A stretch of 64,000 nt of DNA. Source: Edaphochlamys debaryana. Its lineage: Eukaryota > Chlorophyta > Chlorophyceae > Chlamydomonadales. The notes under the pieces were generated by a model. The model was given only the letters and a program-made list of their open reading frames with translations, was not told where the DNA came from and did no database searches. The stretch lies in NCBI GenBank assembly GCA_016858145.1, contig JAEHOE010000087.1, forward strand, positions 62,001 through 126,000. Direction: 5' to 3'. Below are positions 47,930 to 59,591 of the stretch, one piece after another; the first letter of the stretch is position 1; the number at the start of each line of letters is the position of its first letter. The translations under genes were made by a program, and so were the position numbers.

Positions 47930-50429
47930 CCCCGCCCCACCCCAGGCGAGCTGCAGTGGGTGGGGCAGGTGGACCTCCCCGGCGCCCCCATGTGCACGGG
48001 GTGCGCCTTCGCGGGCGACGGGGCGCGGCTGGCGGTGACCACGAGGGAGGGGCGGCTGGTGGAACTGGTGTGTGGGGGGAGGGAGGGGGGGAGGGGGGGG
48101 GAAGGGGGAGACGAAAGGGAAGGAAGGAGGGGGAGAGGGGGGCGGGAGGGGAGGCTGGTGGAGCTGGCGGCTGGGGGAGGGCGAGGGGCGAGAGGAGGCG
48201 CGTGGGTACTGGCAGAGGTGTGCGGCGCGTGGGGCCAGCGCTCTGCTGGAGGTGTCTGCGGAAGCAAGAGCCCAGGTGCCTCCCGAACCCCAAGCTACCA
48301 CCACTTTTGCACCAGCTACTCCAGCCATGTGGCCCCCTGCCCCAACCCCACGCGGCACAGAGCGTCTGGGCTGTGGGGGATGGTTTTACCGCCCCGCGTC
48401 CACAACACTTCACATCCCCCGCCGATCCCCCTCGTTCCTCGCCACCTTTTCCCCCCTCCCCTCCAATGCTCCGAAAATCACCCCCTCCCCCCCCCCCCAG
48501 GACGTGCGGGTGCTCGAGGTGCTCACCTCTCGCGCCCTGCCCTCCGCCCCCCTCACCGTCACCTACCTGCCCAAGCCCGGGCCGGAGGGGGCGGGGGAGG
48601 GGGCGCAGGGCGAGGAGATGTGGCTGGTGGCGTGCAAGGACGGCGGCGTGTACGGGTACGAGCTGGAGGGGGAAGGTAAGGCAGGGTACGGCATATCACG
48701 GCATGGGGGAGTAGTGGTAAGATTGGGGAGGCCGCCCGCGATGCCCTTCTTCCCAGCCCGCCCCTAGCTCCCACCGGCGCCCCCTACCGTCCTCCGCCCT
48801 CACCTGCCCACCCCCTGTCCTACGCCCACCCCACCCCCCCATCCCTCTCCTTCCCCCCCCCAGGCGACGCCCCCCTCACGGCCCTGCGCCCCCCCTACGG
48901 ACCCGACGTGGCTGCCCTGGTGGTGTCGGTGGCTGCCGGGGGGGCGGCGGTGGCGGTGGGTGGCGAGCCGCAGGTGGGTCCGTGTGTGGGAGGGGCTTGT
49001 TGGGCTGTTGGGGGCTAGTCTGGGAGCTAGCTGCCACACGTGCTGTGCAGGGGGAGGGTCGGCAGGTGTGAAGGGCTGCTCGCATGAGCCTGAGAATCGT
49101 GGGCGCGGTGATTAACCGGCCGGCTTTAGACGGAACCAAAAGCCAGAGGAAACCGAAGCCCGACCCAGGGTCGGCAGGCGTGTGTTGGGCCACCCAGGCG
49201 GATGTGGAGGGCAGGTGCCGCAGGGGTTTGGGGGGGAGGGGCCTTGCTGGGCTGTTGAGGGCTGGCCTAGGAGACGAATGCATGTGCTGCGAAGGGCGAG
49301 GGTCGGCGAGGGGTGACGCGCCGAGGGGCTCAACTGGGCTGCGGGGGCTGGCCGCCATCGGGACGGTTTGTGCTTCTCCCCCATGCATGGACCTCGCCGC
49401 TTACTAATGAGCCCTCACGTGCCCCCCCCTGGTTGCCGTATCACGTGCCCCCCACGTGGGGCCCCGCAGGAGGCCTCCCTGCTGCCACGCATGCAGCCCA
49501 CCCGGGCCCACGCCAGGCCCACCGCCGCCGCACCCTCCACCTCCACCTCCGCGCCCGCCGCTGCCGGCTCCGCCGCCGCCGCTGGCGCCTCGACCTCCAC
49601 CTCCGCCGCCGCCGCCGCCACCGTGGGCCACACGGAGCCTCGGGCGGCGGCGGTGGCGGCGGCGGCGCATGCGCCGGCGGCACGGCGGAGAGGCCCTGGC
49701 GGCGGCGGCGGCGGTGGTGGTGGCGCGGGGCGGTGGGTGGCGGGGGGCCTGGGGGCGAGGGACCCTCTCGCGCTGTTTGATGAGGTGGAGGCGGCGGAGG
49801 CGGAGGCGGGGAGCAGCGGGGCGGTGAGCCGGGAGCTGTATGGGTTTAGGACGAGGCGGACGGAGTTGGCAGGGGGCAAATCGATGAGTCAAGAACCGGA
49901 ACTTCCGATACCCGAAGCGACAGATTATGTTCCCGTAACCCCTCTTACGTCTTCTCTTCGTTTCCGTTTCCTCGCCCTTCCCACACAGGACAAGGTTGCT
50001 CGCGGCGTTGCGGCCATGAGCCTCGGGTCGGGGCCCGGCGGGGCCCCGGGGGCCTCGGCGGGCCCGGCTGGGGCCTCGTTGGGCCCGCAGGGCGGGGCCG
50101 ACACGGCCATGGGCGGCACCGAGGAGGAGGGGGAGGGCGAGGAGGAGGCTGCGGAGCGGCGGAGGGCGACGGAGACGGTCCCGGGGGGGCACGGGGAGGG
50201 GCACGGGCCGGGGCATGGGCAGGGGGACGGGGGTCATGGCGTGCGGATGCGGGCGCCGCTCTACGTGTACCGGGTGCCGGCGTGGTGACAGGGTGAGAGG
50301 GCGGGCCTAAGGGCAGGGCAGGGGCAGGGGCTGAAGCAGGGGCAGGGGACTCGGAAGCGGCTCGACGTGCATCGGGTGCCGGCATGATGACGTGGAGGGG
50401 TGAAGTCTAACCAATGGAAGGGGTAGCGG
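47930..50429. repeat. Segmental duplication, copy 2
   Basis: About 2.5 kb matching 43,779-46,342, introns included, with scattered substitutions, small indels in the G-rich intron near 48,080-48,190, and a 177-bp deletion relative to copy 1. The left edge falls in the intron just before the exon that encodes GELQWVGQVDLPGAPMC. The right edge is about 140 bases after the stop codon. Confidence 0.95.
47946..50288 (+). pseudogene. 5'-truncated duplicate of the WD40 gene (last exons only)
   Basis: Exons corresponding to the parent remain at 47946-48067, 48501-48675, 48864-48973 and 49470-50288, all in frame with intact splice sites and stop codon. The seven upstream exons and any promoter are missing, and a minus-strand gene begins about 140 bases upstream. 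In the last block the parent's intron donor has been lost with a 177-bp deletion, so what was an intron is read through in frame (GGKSMSQEPELPIPEATDYV). Amino-acid changes are few, for example DVAALVV for DVAPLVV, with one short insertion (PAGAS). Lack of a 5' end makes this a probable pseudogene. A chimeric transcript or an assembly artefact cannot be excluded. Confidence 0.75.
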
Positions 50430-51484
50430 CTGGGGTACCGGTAGGCGGGCGGTGAGGGGCAGATGCCGAAGGGGCAGGGATGCGCGCGCCGGGAGTAGTG
50501 GGGGAGTGCAGCGGTTGTTGGACACTGGTTGCGTGATTCCAGGTATCCCAAAGGATGCCGAGCGTGGCAGGAAGCAGGGTGATCACCGTTGGTGCAGCTG
50601 CAATGCCTAGGGACGTCGCACGAACTGTGGCACAGCAGGTGCTTGGGTTGGAGCTTGGGGGCGTCTTGCAAGGAATCTTGCACCATGCTGCCTCAAGAGA
50701 GCGGAGTGGGTACGTGAGGGCGCACAAGCAGCTTCCCGGGCGCAAGGCCAGAGGTCTTTCCAGGCGGGGATGTTCTGATGGGAGGAGGGGGTGAGGCGCC
50801 TGAGGGCCCATAGCACCCGGGAGGTGGGGCTGAGGCGCCTGAGGGGTTCTGTGCTCGCAGGGGCCGTGCAGCGTAGTCCGGACGACGACGAAGGGGGATG
50901 CAGCTGAACGCAACTAGGCTGTGCGCAACGCGACAGAAAGAGGGAGAGGCAGAGCGACAGGCGCCTGAGGGGTGAGGGCCCATAGCATCCGGGAGTACGT
51001 TACAGCATGCCGAGCCTTATTACGCACTGTTCTGGTCCAAGCGGTCCCGTGCCCTGCACACATGGCCGCACCACACAAACCCGCTTGCTCACAGGCCTCT
51101 GCCGGCTCTACACCACTTTCGGACCTGAACGCACTTACATGTGTGAGGCCTCCGGCGGACCCGTCGCCCCCCTCACGCGGACCGTGGCAAGGCACCACAT
51201 GCACGAGTATGGCCAGCAGCCCAAGGTCACGATGACGGTGCGGGTCAAGCACTCCCAAGCATATGTACCCCCCATAGCAGTGCTCTCGTACAACACCGTA
51301 AGAACCGCATGTTAGTTGCTCATTGCCCCCTGATGAGTGGTCCGCAAGGGTCTCCACGCCGCACCACACGCGGGGTCCAAACCCTGGCGTTCAAGTCACC
51401 CCCCTCACCAACCAACCAGCTGGACCGGGGCCTGGGCCCGCACTGCCAAATAAAAAGGAATGAAATCGCCCGTCATGGCCGCCG
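50430..51484. other. Spacer with short GCGCCTGAGG repeats
   Basis: This holds the 3' flank of the esterase-like gene and unique sequence after the duplication. A unit containing GGCGCCTGAGG and GGGCCCATAGCA occurs at 50791-50823 and 50959-50996, with a partial copy at 50829-50849. No gene is supported. Confidence 0.55.
51135..51139 (-). terminator. Putative TGTAA poly(A) signal of the esterase-like gene
   Basis: TGTAA on the minus strand about 350 bases after the stop at 51,485. A second TGTAA lies at 51000-51004. Confidence 0.45.
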
Positions 51485-54400
51485 TCACCACTGGCCTGGG
51501 TTGAGCTCCGCCCAGCGCAGGGCCGAGTTGAGCCACAAGAAGTTGAGCTCCAGGTCCATTCCGTCAGTGCAGTCTGGCGGGCAGCGGATGCGGTTTAACG
51601 GGAGTTAGATAGGACCGAGACCTAACAACAGCGACTGGATCCCCGAGGACAGTCTAGCGACAGGCGGCGGGCAAGGCTGTGGAAACAGGCCGGGTGGGTG
51701 GGCACTTCAGCAGCCTGGACCCCGACCTCGCAGAAGCTAGCGACCGGACCGCCGATCGAGGACCCTGCCTCGCAGGGCAGGTGCGGCCTCCCTGTCCCCT
51801 TTGCCTTGTGCCCTGACTGTGGTTGCTAGCGCACGCACCCAGCGTGGGCGGCGCCTTGAAGCCGGTGATGGGCTCCGGGTAGGGGGGGTAGACGCTGCAC
51901 TGGAAGTGGAGGCCCTGCGCCCCAAACGTGCGCCACGTCTCTTTCTCTTGCTCGTTGCGCCGCCAGGGGGTGGGCACCCCAGACATCTGGAGTTGAAGGG
52001 GCGGGACAGTACCGGTAAGGCATGACGAATACGACGGTACGGCAGAGGCTTAATAAGGTAGGGCAGACCTCGCGTCCACAGCACGAGCCAGCAGTGCCCC
52101 CGTGCGTTGGGGTGACCTTTCCGTACACCAGCCGGCCAGGCCCTCACCGTGTCGTACGGCAGGATCTGGAAGTTGATGTTCTGCGGGACGGAGGGCAGTT
52201 CGATCGCGGAACCAACCAGCCACTTAGGGAGAGCTCCTGGGTCATAACGATTGCGGGCGCGCGCCGTGGCTGGTGCTCTGCTCTGCTTTGGCCCGTTGCT
52301 CGCTCCCCGGTCCCTACCTTGACTTCCGGCTGAAGGCGTGCGTGCAGCGCTCGTGCACGCTGCCCGAACTCCTGCGGGGGCGTTAGGCCGTTCCAAGGCT
52401 CTTCAGGTTCAGCGGCAGCTAGCAACACGAACCAGGCACCCCACCCTGTGGATTGAGGTGATGTACGGAAGGGTTGCCGTACGTCTTGATCTGCTTCTCG
52501 GCACCATCCCATGCCCTTCATGCCCTGGCGCTCGCCCAGCAGCAGCAAGCAGCAGCCGCATATCTAGGAGGCAGGGCTCCGCGCAGTACTCACGATGGCA
52601 GACTGCGAGATCCAGGGCGAGTGTGCCAGCTCCCCGTCCTGGAACATGAGCCTGCGGTGCGTGCACGTGCGTACGGAAAAAACTTTAAGCTGGTGGCATG
52701 GGTGCGCAAGGCTGGTGATGGAATGGTATGCAACGCTCAGCACATTGGTTGGCCCCCAACCACCGTGCGTAGCCCCGTCCGCGCTCAACCAGAGCAGCTC
52801 AGCAAGCAACCCAGCCACCACGGCATGGCAAGCTAGGCAAGGAGCACACTGCCGGCCCCACGCACCAGAAGTAGTGCTTCGGCCCCCCCAGCGAGGAGAT
52901 GTTGCGGAGCAAGGTGTCTGCGGGCGGGCGGGTGGAACACCAGGTGTGTGTGTCGAGCAACGCGTAAGCTTCTGCCGCGCGCCATCGGGTCTCAGCGCGA
53001 GGTTGGCGGGGTCCGGCCCGAGTCAGGCCCTGCTGAGGGCTGAGGGAGCTCGAGCTCGGTTCAAGGGCTCCTAGATAGACCCCACCCTTCCGTCTGGCTG
53101 ACAAGCCGATGCCCCCGCCACTCGCGGTGCCCCTGGTCACCCCCGGTTGCCCAGGCACGTACGCGCGCTCGCTCGCCATAGAGCTATTTTAGTACGTACC
53201 GACGTGCAGCCGCGTCAGGTTGCCCATCTCCTTGCCGTAGTAGAATTGCGCGATGGAGCCAACCTGGGACATGTGTGGGGGCGGCGCTGCTATGTTTCTT
53301 GTGTTGGTTAGGGTGCGGGGGGGGGGAAGGGGTTCTGGATCAAGGGATCTGGGTCAGGATCGGCGGGATCCGTGTAGCGCCGTAGCTAACTGAAAGATAC
53401 CCTACTAGATACTATAGCTAGGTGGCTGGAGGCGCCTTGCACCCACCACCATGATGTCCGGTTTGGCGTCTGCCACGAGCGAGTAGTTGTAGGTGGGATG
53501 GATGAAGAACCTGCAACCAAGCGTTCCGAGCACAGCACCACGAGACTTTAGCTGCGATCCTGCCACCTACGGGCGGTACGGGCGGTACGGGCGGTACGGG
53601 CGGTACGGGCGGTACGGGCGGGCGGGACCAAAGCGACGTACGGCCCTGCCCGTCTTCGTACCACTGGGGCCGGGGGCAGCGGGGGGGCGGAGGCGAAAAA
53701 GGGTTGCGGCGTGATCAGAGGTCAGGTCGAGCAAGCAAGAACGGGGCCGGGTCACGTGAGGCCGTGAAGCATGGTAGGACGCCCACCCCGGAAGATTACC
53801 AAGCCCTGCACCCCGCTGGCACGCTGGCCGTGGAGCCGTCACCCCACGCACGTAAAAGAGCTTGAACCGCTCGTGCGGTGCCAGCGGCGCGCTGTAGTTG
53901 GACAGCAGGTCCGGCCCTATCTTGAAGCTGTCCGTGTCGTTCCTGGGGGCGGGGGGGGGGAGGGGGCGCGTGGCGGGCAGGGGCAGGGGTGCAACAATGA
54001 GCGGGATAGAATGCTCTCAAGATGCCACGAACCAAGTTCCAGGGGCCCTGCCTCGTCACGCTCAGCCACGCACGCACGTGCGGCGTCGGCGCCAGGGCCC
54101 CCGCGGCTCTTGGCACACGGGCCCATGCCGCCCAGCCCGCCAGCGCTTTAGTCCGCGCTGGCCTCGACACCCCCGCGTCGCCTCCTCCCGGCTTCCGCCC
54201 ACGCTCGCGGGCACGCGGGTCACGCAGGGCCCACACGGCACACACGGCACGCAGGTCAACGCGCGCATCACACATCTATCAGGGCACGCAGCACCGCACG
54301 CACAGCACGCGCAGCACGCGCAGCACGCGCAGCACGCACCAGTAGTAGACGTACACCGCCTGCTCGTGGTAGTAGTGCTCCATGACCGCCTCCATGCCGC

Positions 54401-57400
54401 GCAGGTACCAGATCTGGCGGGCGGGAGCAGCACAGTGCCGTACAGTGTGTACGACGGAAGTGAGTGGCACGAGAACCATGCAGGGATCGCAGGGGCCCCG
54501 CGCTGCCCGACGCCATCCTACGCGACCTGACCCTACGCTGTCGTCTCGGGTTCCTCCATGCAAGCCACCACCCTCCACCCTGCCGCCCCCGACCGGGAGC
54601 CCTCCGCTGCCTCCGCCGCCCAGGCCCCCGCCGCCCTCCGACCCTACCACCGGCAACCTCGCATCACCCCCTCCTCCCTCACCCGGCCCCCCTCCTGCCC
54701 CCCTCACCAGTCTGTGGTAAAGCTGGCGGTTCAACGAGTCCCCCGTGAAAAACACCTGCGGGGGTAGGGTGTGGTGGGTGAGGGCGGCGGCTCGCGGCGC
54801 TTAGGCAGCGGCGTCCCCTTAAGCTTGTCGAGCTGCCTACCTCTTCCTTGCTTCCCTCCCCCAATTAGGATGCCCGCACGCGCCAAGAGCTCGAGCTTTC
54901 CCCCTGCACCCCTGTGTCCACCGCCGGCCCTGGTCCCTAGCTCCCAGCAGGTCCCCCTACGTTGCCCGTACCTCCGTGCGCCCGTCATCTCCTGGCCCCC
55001 CACGGCCGCACACCCAACTCACCCGCCCATTCCCGCCCCCAGCGGGTCCATCCATCCCCGGTCGAGCCCCATCATATAGCCCCACGCACCTTCTTGCCGC
55101 TGAGCAGCTCCACGATCCGCCTGCGCGGAAGCCGGTGGAACACGCAGTCCTCGCCGGCGTCCTCTGCTCTGTGATGAAGAATGCATGGAGAAATGAAGTA
55201 AGACGCGGGGGTTTACACCAGGGTCTGGCACTCAGTGCTGATGGCAATGTATGTTAGTTTGTGCCCGGAGGTAGGGGCTAGCTGGCTGGGGGCCCGCTGC
55301 TATCGCCCCTCGCCCCGCTAGGCTCACTGGGTGCCGTTGACGGCGCTGCTCGTGTTGTTTGTGAGGGTGCTATTGTACGTGCCGTTGGCGCTGGCCGTGC
55401 CGTTGGCGAGGAACGTCGTGTTGCGGTGCCACTGGGGGTGGGCGGGCGGGGGTAGGTATTGGGCGAGAGTGCCGGGGAAAGCTTGAGGCGGCGGATTGCT
55501 GGAGAGCGGGCAGGGGCTCGCTCCTACCCGCCCCGCATAACTAAGCAAACCCCGCCATTCTGGCTGGCTGACACCAAACGCACCTGCCCGGAAAACCATG
55601 AGGCAGGGGCGTCCGGGTTGAGGCACGAGGTCCGGTTGGGCGGGCCGTAGGGCCTGGGAGCGAGTTGCAGCGTCAGCAGCAGGCTCGTCGATTGCTTCAG
55701 GACAGGGGCGCGCTAGTCATTCCTTGCTTGGCACCCACCACTGATGGGAGCCAGGTTGCGGCAGGTTGGGAAAGGGAGGGGAAGGGATTCGTGAGTTGAC
55801 ATAAGGTGCACTCAGGAAGGGGCGTGCCCGCCACCCCAGCCAGCTAGCAGTCCTAGCACTCACGAATTCGACTTTCTTCTGGAAGCCAGGAGGCGGGCGG
55901 GGAATGAAGTTCTGCAACCAAGCAAGGGGCCAGACAAATCACGCCGGTCACGAGTGGGTCGAGCCAGCAGCCATGAGCCAATGCCGGTCACGGATCACGG
56001 ATCACGGATCACGGATCTCGCCCGGTGCAGGGCGCGTCGGAGCCTCGCCAGGCCGAGCGAGTTACGGGGTGTCATGTCCCCGCCACCCCGTAAACAAACA
56101 CGTTGCGGCACGCCATGCGCAGTACGACACCATGCGGTACGCCCCTGTACTGTTGCCGTACGGTGACTCCGTACGTACCATGTACGAGTAAAACGCTTCC
56201 TCTTCCTCAACCGCCCAGTTGAACGAGCCTGCAGGGTACGGCAAGTGGCGCACGCAGACATAGACCTGTGGCACGCCACTCGCAGCAGCTAGGGCCGTCT
56301 CAGCAGCACGCACCCCCAGCCCACACGCAGTCGCTGTGTGCCTTGTCCTCACGCACCTGACCCGGGCATGACGCAAGTGGTGTCCTTGACGCACGCCTCG
56401 ATCACCTGCAAGCAGGCACACACACGGTTTCACGAGGGCTAGCCGGGGCGCACGTGCCGTACTTCATCGGGATCCTGGCTGGCAAGATCCGCGCGCACGC
56501 GTGGCTTGGAACACATGCCTTTCCCGGCGGTGGGTGGTGCCTGCAGGGCCCTGCCTCACCGGGCATGCCTTTCCCGGGTAGTTGGACAAGCACGTCTCCA
56601 CTGTGTAGAAGGGCCGACGCTGCGTCGCCCCGCCGGTCGCAGCAGCCTGCTGGTCACACGCTGTGGTAGTTGGGTTGCTTGCATTGGTGCTGCTTGCGTT
56701 TAATGCGTTGCTGGTTGTGGCTGCGGTTATCCCAGGCTGGATGGGGAAGGAGGAGGACGTGTTGTGAAGCCTAGCGGCCAGAGCTACAGCAGAGCTGCGA
56801 GGTGGATAGGGGTAGAGGAGCGGTCAGCGAACGAATGTCCCCCCGCCCCGGGACCTCTGGCAGCCGCCCTAGCGCCGATAGAGGCCGGGCTTCCAGGGAG
56901 CCCCGTTGGGGTCGTCAGAGCGCAACAGAGAGACTGGAGGCTAGGAGGCTTACGTAATGCTGTCGTACAGGGCCCTGGATGGCCCCTGCTGCTCACGCGC
57001 CAGCGAGGAAGAGACCTGCGCGGAAAGCCGTACGTGCCGAGGGTGAACCTCAGTTCCAACCGCCAGCCGATTAAGCAGACGGCGTCAGTCGGCCCCCCCA
57101 GTACCCCCGGGCCCCCTCCTTCCCACTAGCCATGAACACTTGCCATGCGGAGGAAGTCCTGCAGGCGGCGAGGGAAGGCGGGTGAGTGAACGCCAGCAGG
57201 TGCCATTCCTGCTGGGGCCACAAACCAGACACGATACTTGCGCGACTCCGACGCCCACGCACCCTGGTGCATAGGGGCGGGAGGCAGGCGCTCCGGAGCA
57301 CCTCCGCGGCAGCGCTGCTCAGCGTGCGGTCGTCCGCAAGCCGGCCAGCAGCAGCAGGTCCCTGCCCCAGAGGGGCCCCACCGGCAGGTAAGGCCCCTTG

Positions 57401-59591
57401 CGAGGGCGGCGGGGGCGCCGCCGTGGGTAAGCGCCCGAAGCGGCTGGTCGGGTGCCACCAGTGTGTCGCGGGATCCAGATCCATCGTCCGCGTCACCGCA
57501 TGCCCCGCATCCCTGCACGGGATGCCGTACGAAGGCAATGGGCATGCGGAAGGGCGCGGTCAGTCTAGGTGGTCGTGTGCCGGGCCGGCCCTCATCCCCT
57601 CATCCACGACGCGGGACAGTGGAATCCTGCTCCCGGCTCCTTGGTGTCGACCCAACCCAGATCCGTGCGCGGTCGACTCTGTTCCGTCTGACCCGGTCCG
57701 AGCCCGCTTCCCCTCCGCCCCGCCCCAATACCTCTCAAACGGGGCATGCGCGGAGCCCCGCTGCCCCTCCCGCCCCTCCCTCCCTCCCTCCCTCCATCGA
57801 TCCTCCCCGGACGACCCCGGACCACCCCGGACGACCCCGGACGACGACCGACGCACCACAGCAGCCGGGACAGCAGCTCGAAGCCCGCCTCCGCCGCGTT
57901 CATGTTGTGGACCGCCGAGGCCAGCCCCCCCAGCACCTCGGCCAGCTGGGGCAGCTCCAGGCGGCCCATGCGCTGCAGGAGGCCCCGGCTGAGGGCCACG
58001 CCGCCTGGGGCACACACGCGCATGCAAGGTACAAGGGGGGCAGCACAGGCTCACACCACGGCGCGCGAGTGCAGGGTGCGTGGGGCTAATCATTGGGGGA
58101 CGTGCACGCACACCCCCGCCCTGTGTGGGGTAGGGCTGAGGGCGCAGCGCTAGCTGTGGGCTCCCCCACAGTAGGCGGTCCTACCTCCGCCAGCTGCCCT
58201 TGCAGCGCAGCCCGCCGCGCTAGCTAGCAGTACAGCTCACCCGCAGGTGCGATGAAGTGGCGGTGCGTGGCCCCCTCCATGCACCGCAGCAGCGCCGTGC
58301 GGTGCCCCTCCCCGCCCGCGGACGCGTCCTGCGCAGCGGCGGCGCAGGCGAGCGCGGGGGTGCAGGGGCAGCCGGCCAGGCCCGCGGCGCCGCCGGGCGT
58401 CGCGAGGCGGGACAAGAGGGCGGCTCGGGACGCGGCGTTGCCTGCGCTGGCTGCACCAGCCGTAGCGTGCGCGCGGGGGCGAAGGGGGGGTAGCAGATCA
58501 CGTCGAATGCGTGGGCGTATGCGGTCTTCTACCGTCATTCCTGTTGTCGTACGCAAGCTAGTTTAGTCATAGCACGGGAGATGGATCTACCCTGCCCCAG
58601 CCGTACATACCTAACTCTAGCCAGTACGCTGGGTTACTGGCATGGCAGGGCAGGCAGTGGGGCGCCGCCATGTCACAGATTTGCTGGACCGCTCCGGCAT
58701 GGTCCGATGAGCCGTTGTGGGTGGGCGATACGAGGCAGTCAGACACCACGTACGGCAGCTCCGCGTCCCTGCATGCACACAGGACCACGTGCGTACGGCG
58801 CATGAGCCTGCGTTCACAGCACATACGGTACCGTACAGCCACACATGGCGTACATCAGCGTGGCGCGCTGCACGCACGCACCAGCCGCTTCTGAGCATGG
58901 TCATCAGCCCGCCCGCCAGGTTGACTATGGTGCTGTCCAGAGCGAAGAAGATCCATGCCGGCAGGGAGGGCAGCGCACGGGCTGCGAGGAAGGGCGCCAA
59001 GGCCACCTGTGACCCACCGAGGGTGGGTGGGTGCATCAGGGGCTTGGTTAGGTCAGGGGGCAAGCTCAAGCCGACACGTGTGCGGCCATATACGAATTAA
59101 AGGGAGATCTGCACAGTGCCCTGTACCTGCTGCGCAAGGGACAGCGGCTTGGGGAGGATCGGCGGCGTCACCCACAGCTCCGCGGCTGCTTCGTTGGTGG
59201 CAGTCTGGTTGGCTGGTGCCGGCGAGTGGCTGGTCATCACCCCCACAAGGGTCACCTTGTGGGGCGACGAGCGCCAGTACCGCTGCCCCTCAAGCCATTC
59301 TGTGCGGCAGCGGCCGCGGGGCCAAGGCGGGCATGTCAGGAACGGCAGCAAGTAGCGGGGCTGGGGGCTGGGGAGAAGTAAGGGGAAGAAAGGGTTCCAA
59401 GGCGTGGCTGGGTGCGGAGCGTCCTTACCTGGGTGCTGTCCATCGCTGAACAGCACCAGAGCCACGTCCCATGTCTGCAGCTCAGCCCCGACGAGCTCAA
59501 GGGCGAGCGTGCTGAGTGCGAGCAAGGCGAACACCGCCGCATCAATCACCGTCCTCGTCCGGCGTGTAGTCTCCGAGCCTCTACCACCCAT
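51485..59591 (-). CDS. Type II membrane protein: GT31/Fringe-like region fused to SGNH/PC-esterase (TBL/PMR5-like) region
   Basis: Twenty-eight exons, 871 residues in one frame: 59591-59429, 59299-59127, 59006-58882, 58768-58611, 58450-58241, 58004-57857, 57314-57263, 57158-57144, 57015-56954, 56794-56560, 56405-56357, 56228-56179, 55911-55864, 55694-55584, 55431-55328, 55168-55090, 54755-54708, 54413-54340, 53942-53852, 53545-53447, 53263-53200, 52917-52866, 52651-52594, 52490-52467, 52371-52318, 52180-52148, 51986-51839 and 51573-51485. A signal anchor (about 15-35, VIDAAVFALLALSTLALELV) implies Golgi/ER lumenal topology. WIFFALDSTIVNLAGGL (about 130-146) and FIAPAGGVALSRGLLQRM resemble the DDDT and GGAG-LSR regions of Fringe-like GT31 enzymes. 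Many N-x-S/T sites follow (NALNASSTNAS). VFFTGDSLNRQLYHRL (about 595-610) matches the GDS block of TBL/PMR5-type glycan acyl-esterases/transferases. The C-terminus has DCTDGMDLELN where that family usually has DxxH. Likely extracellular glycan modification; this is inference. Exon 7 may start at 57361, and the exon 19/20 junction is uncertain. Confidence 0.7.
53568..53625. repeat. 9-bp tandem repeat in an intron
   Basis: About six copies of TACGGGCGG lie within the intron between the exons at 53852 and 53545 of the esterase-like gene. Confidence 0.9.
54304..54338. repeat. 9-bp tandem repeat beside a splice donor
   Basis: About four copies of GCAGCACGC run up to the donor of the 54413-54340 exon of the esterase-like gene. 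Confidence 0.75.

Noticed and set aside
50555..50794. Small plus-strand ORF after the duplicated block
   Set aside because: 80 codons, no similarity recognised, no splice context.
53568..53625. CRISPR-like regular repeats
   Set aside because: The units are contiguous with no spacers and only 9 bp long, and they lie in an intron of a eukaryotic gene.
57263..57361. Two separate genes at 51.5-59.6 kb, with the first ending in a short leucine-rich tail near 57,318
   Set aside because: Splicing the strong GTGCGT donor at 57856 to the first acceptor gives an early stop. Two alternative choices keep the frame, and every later exon down to 51,485 then joins without a break, so a single gene is more economical.
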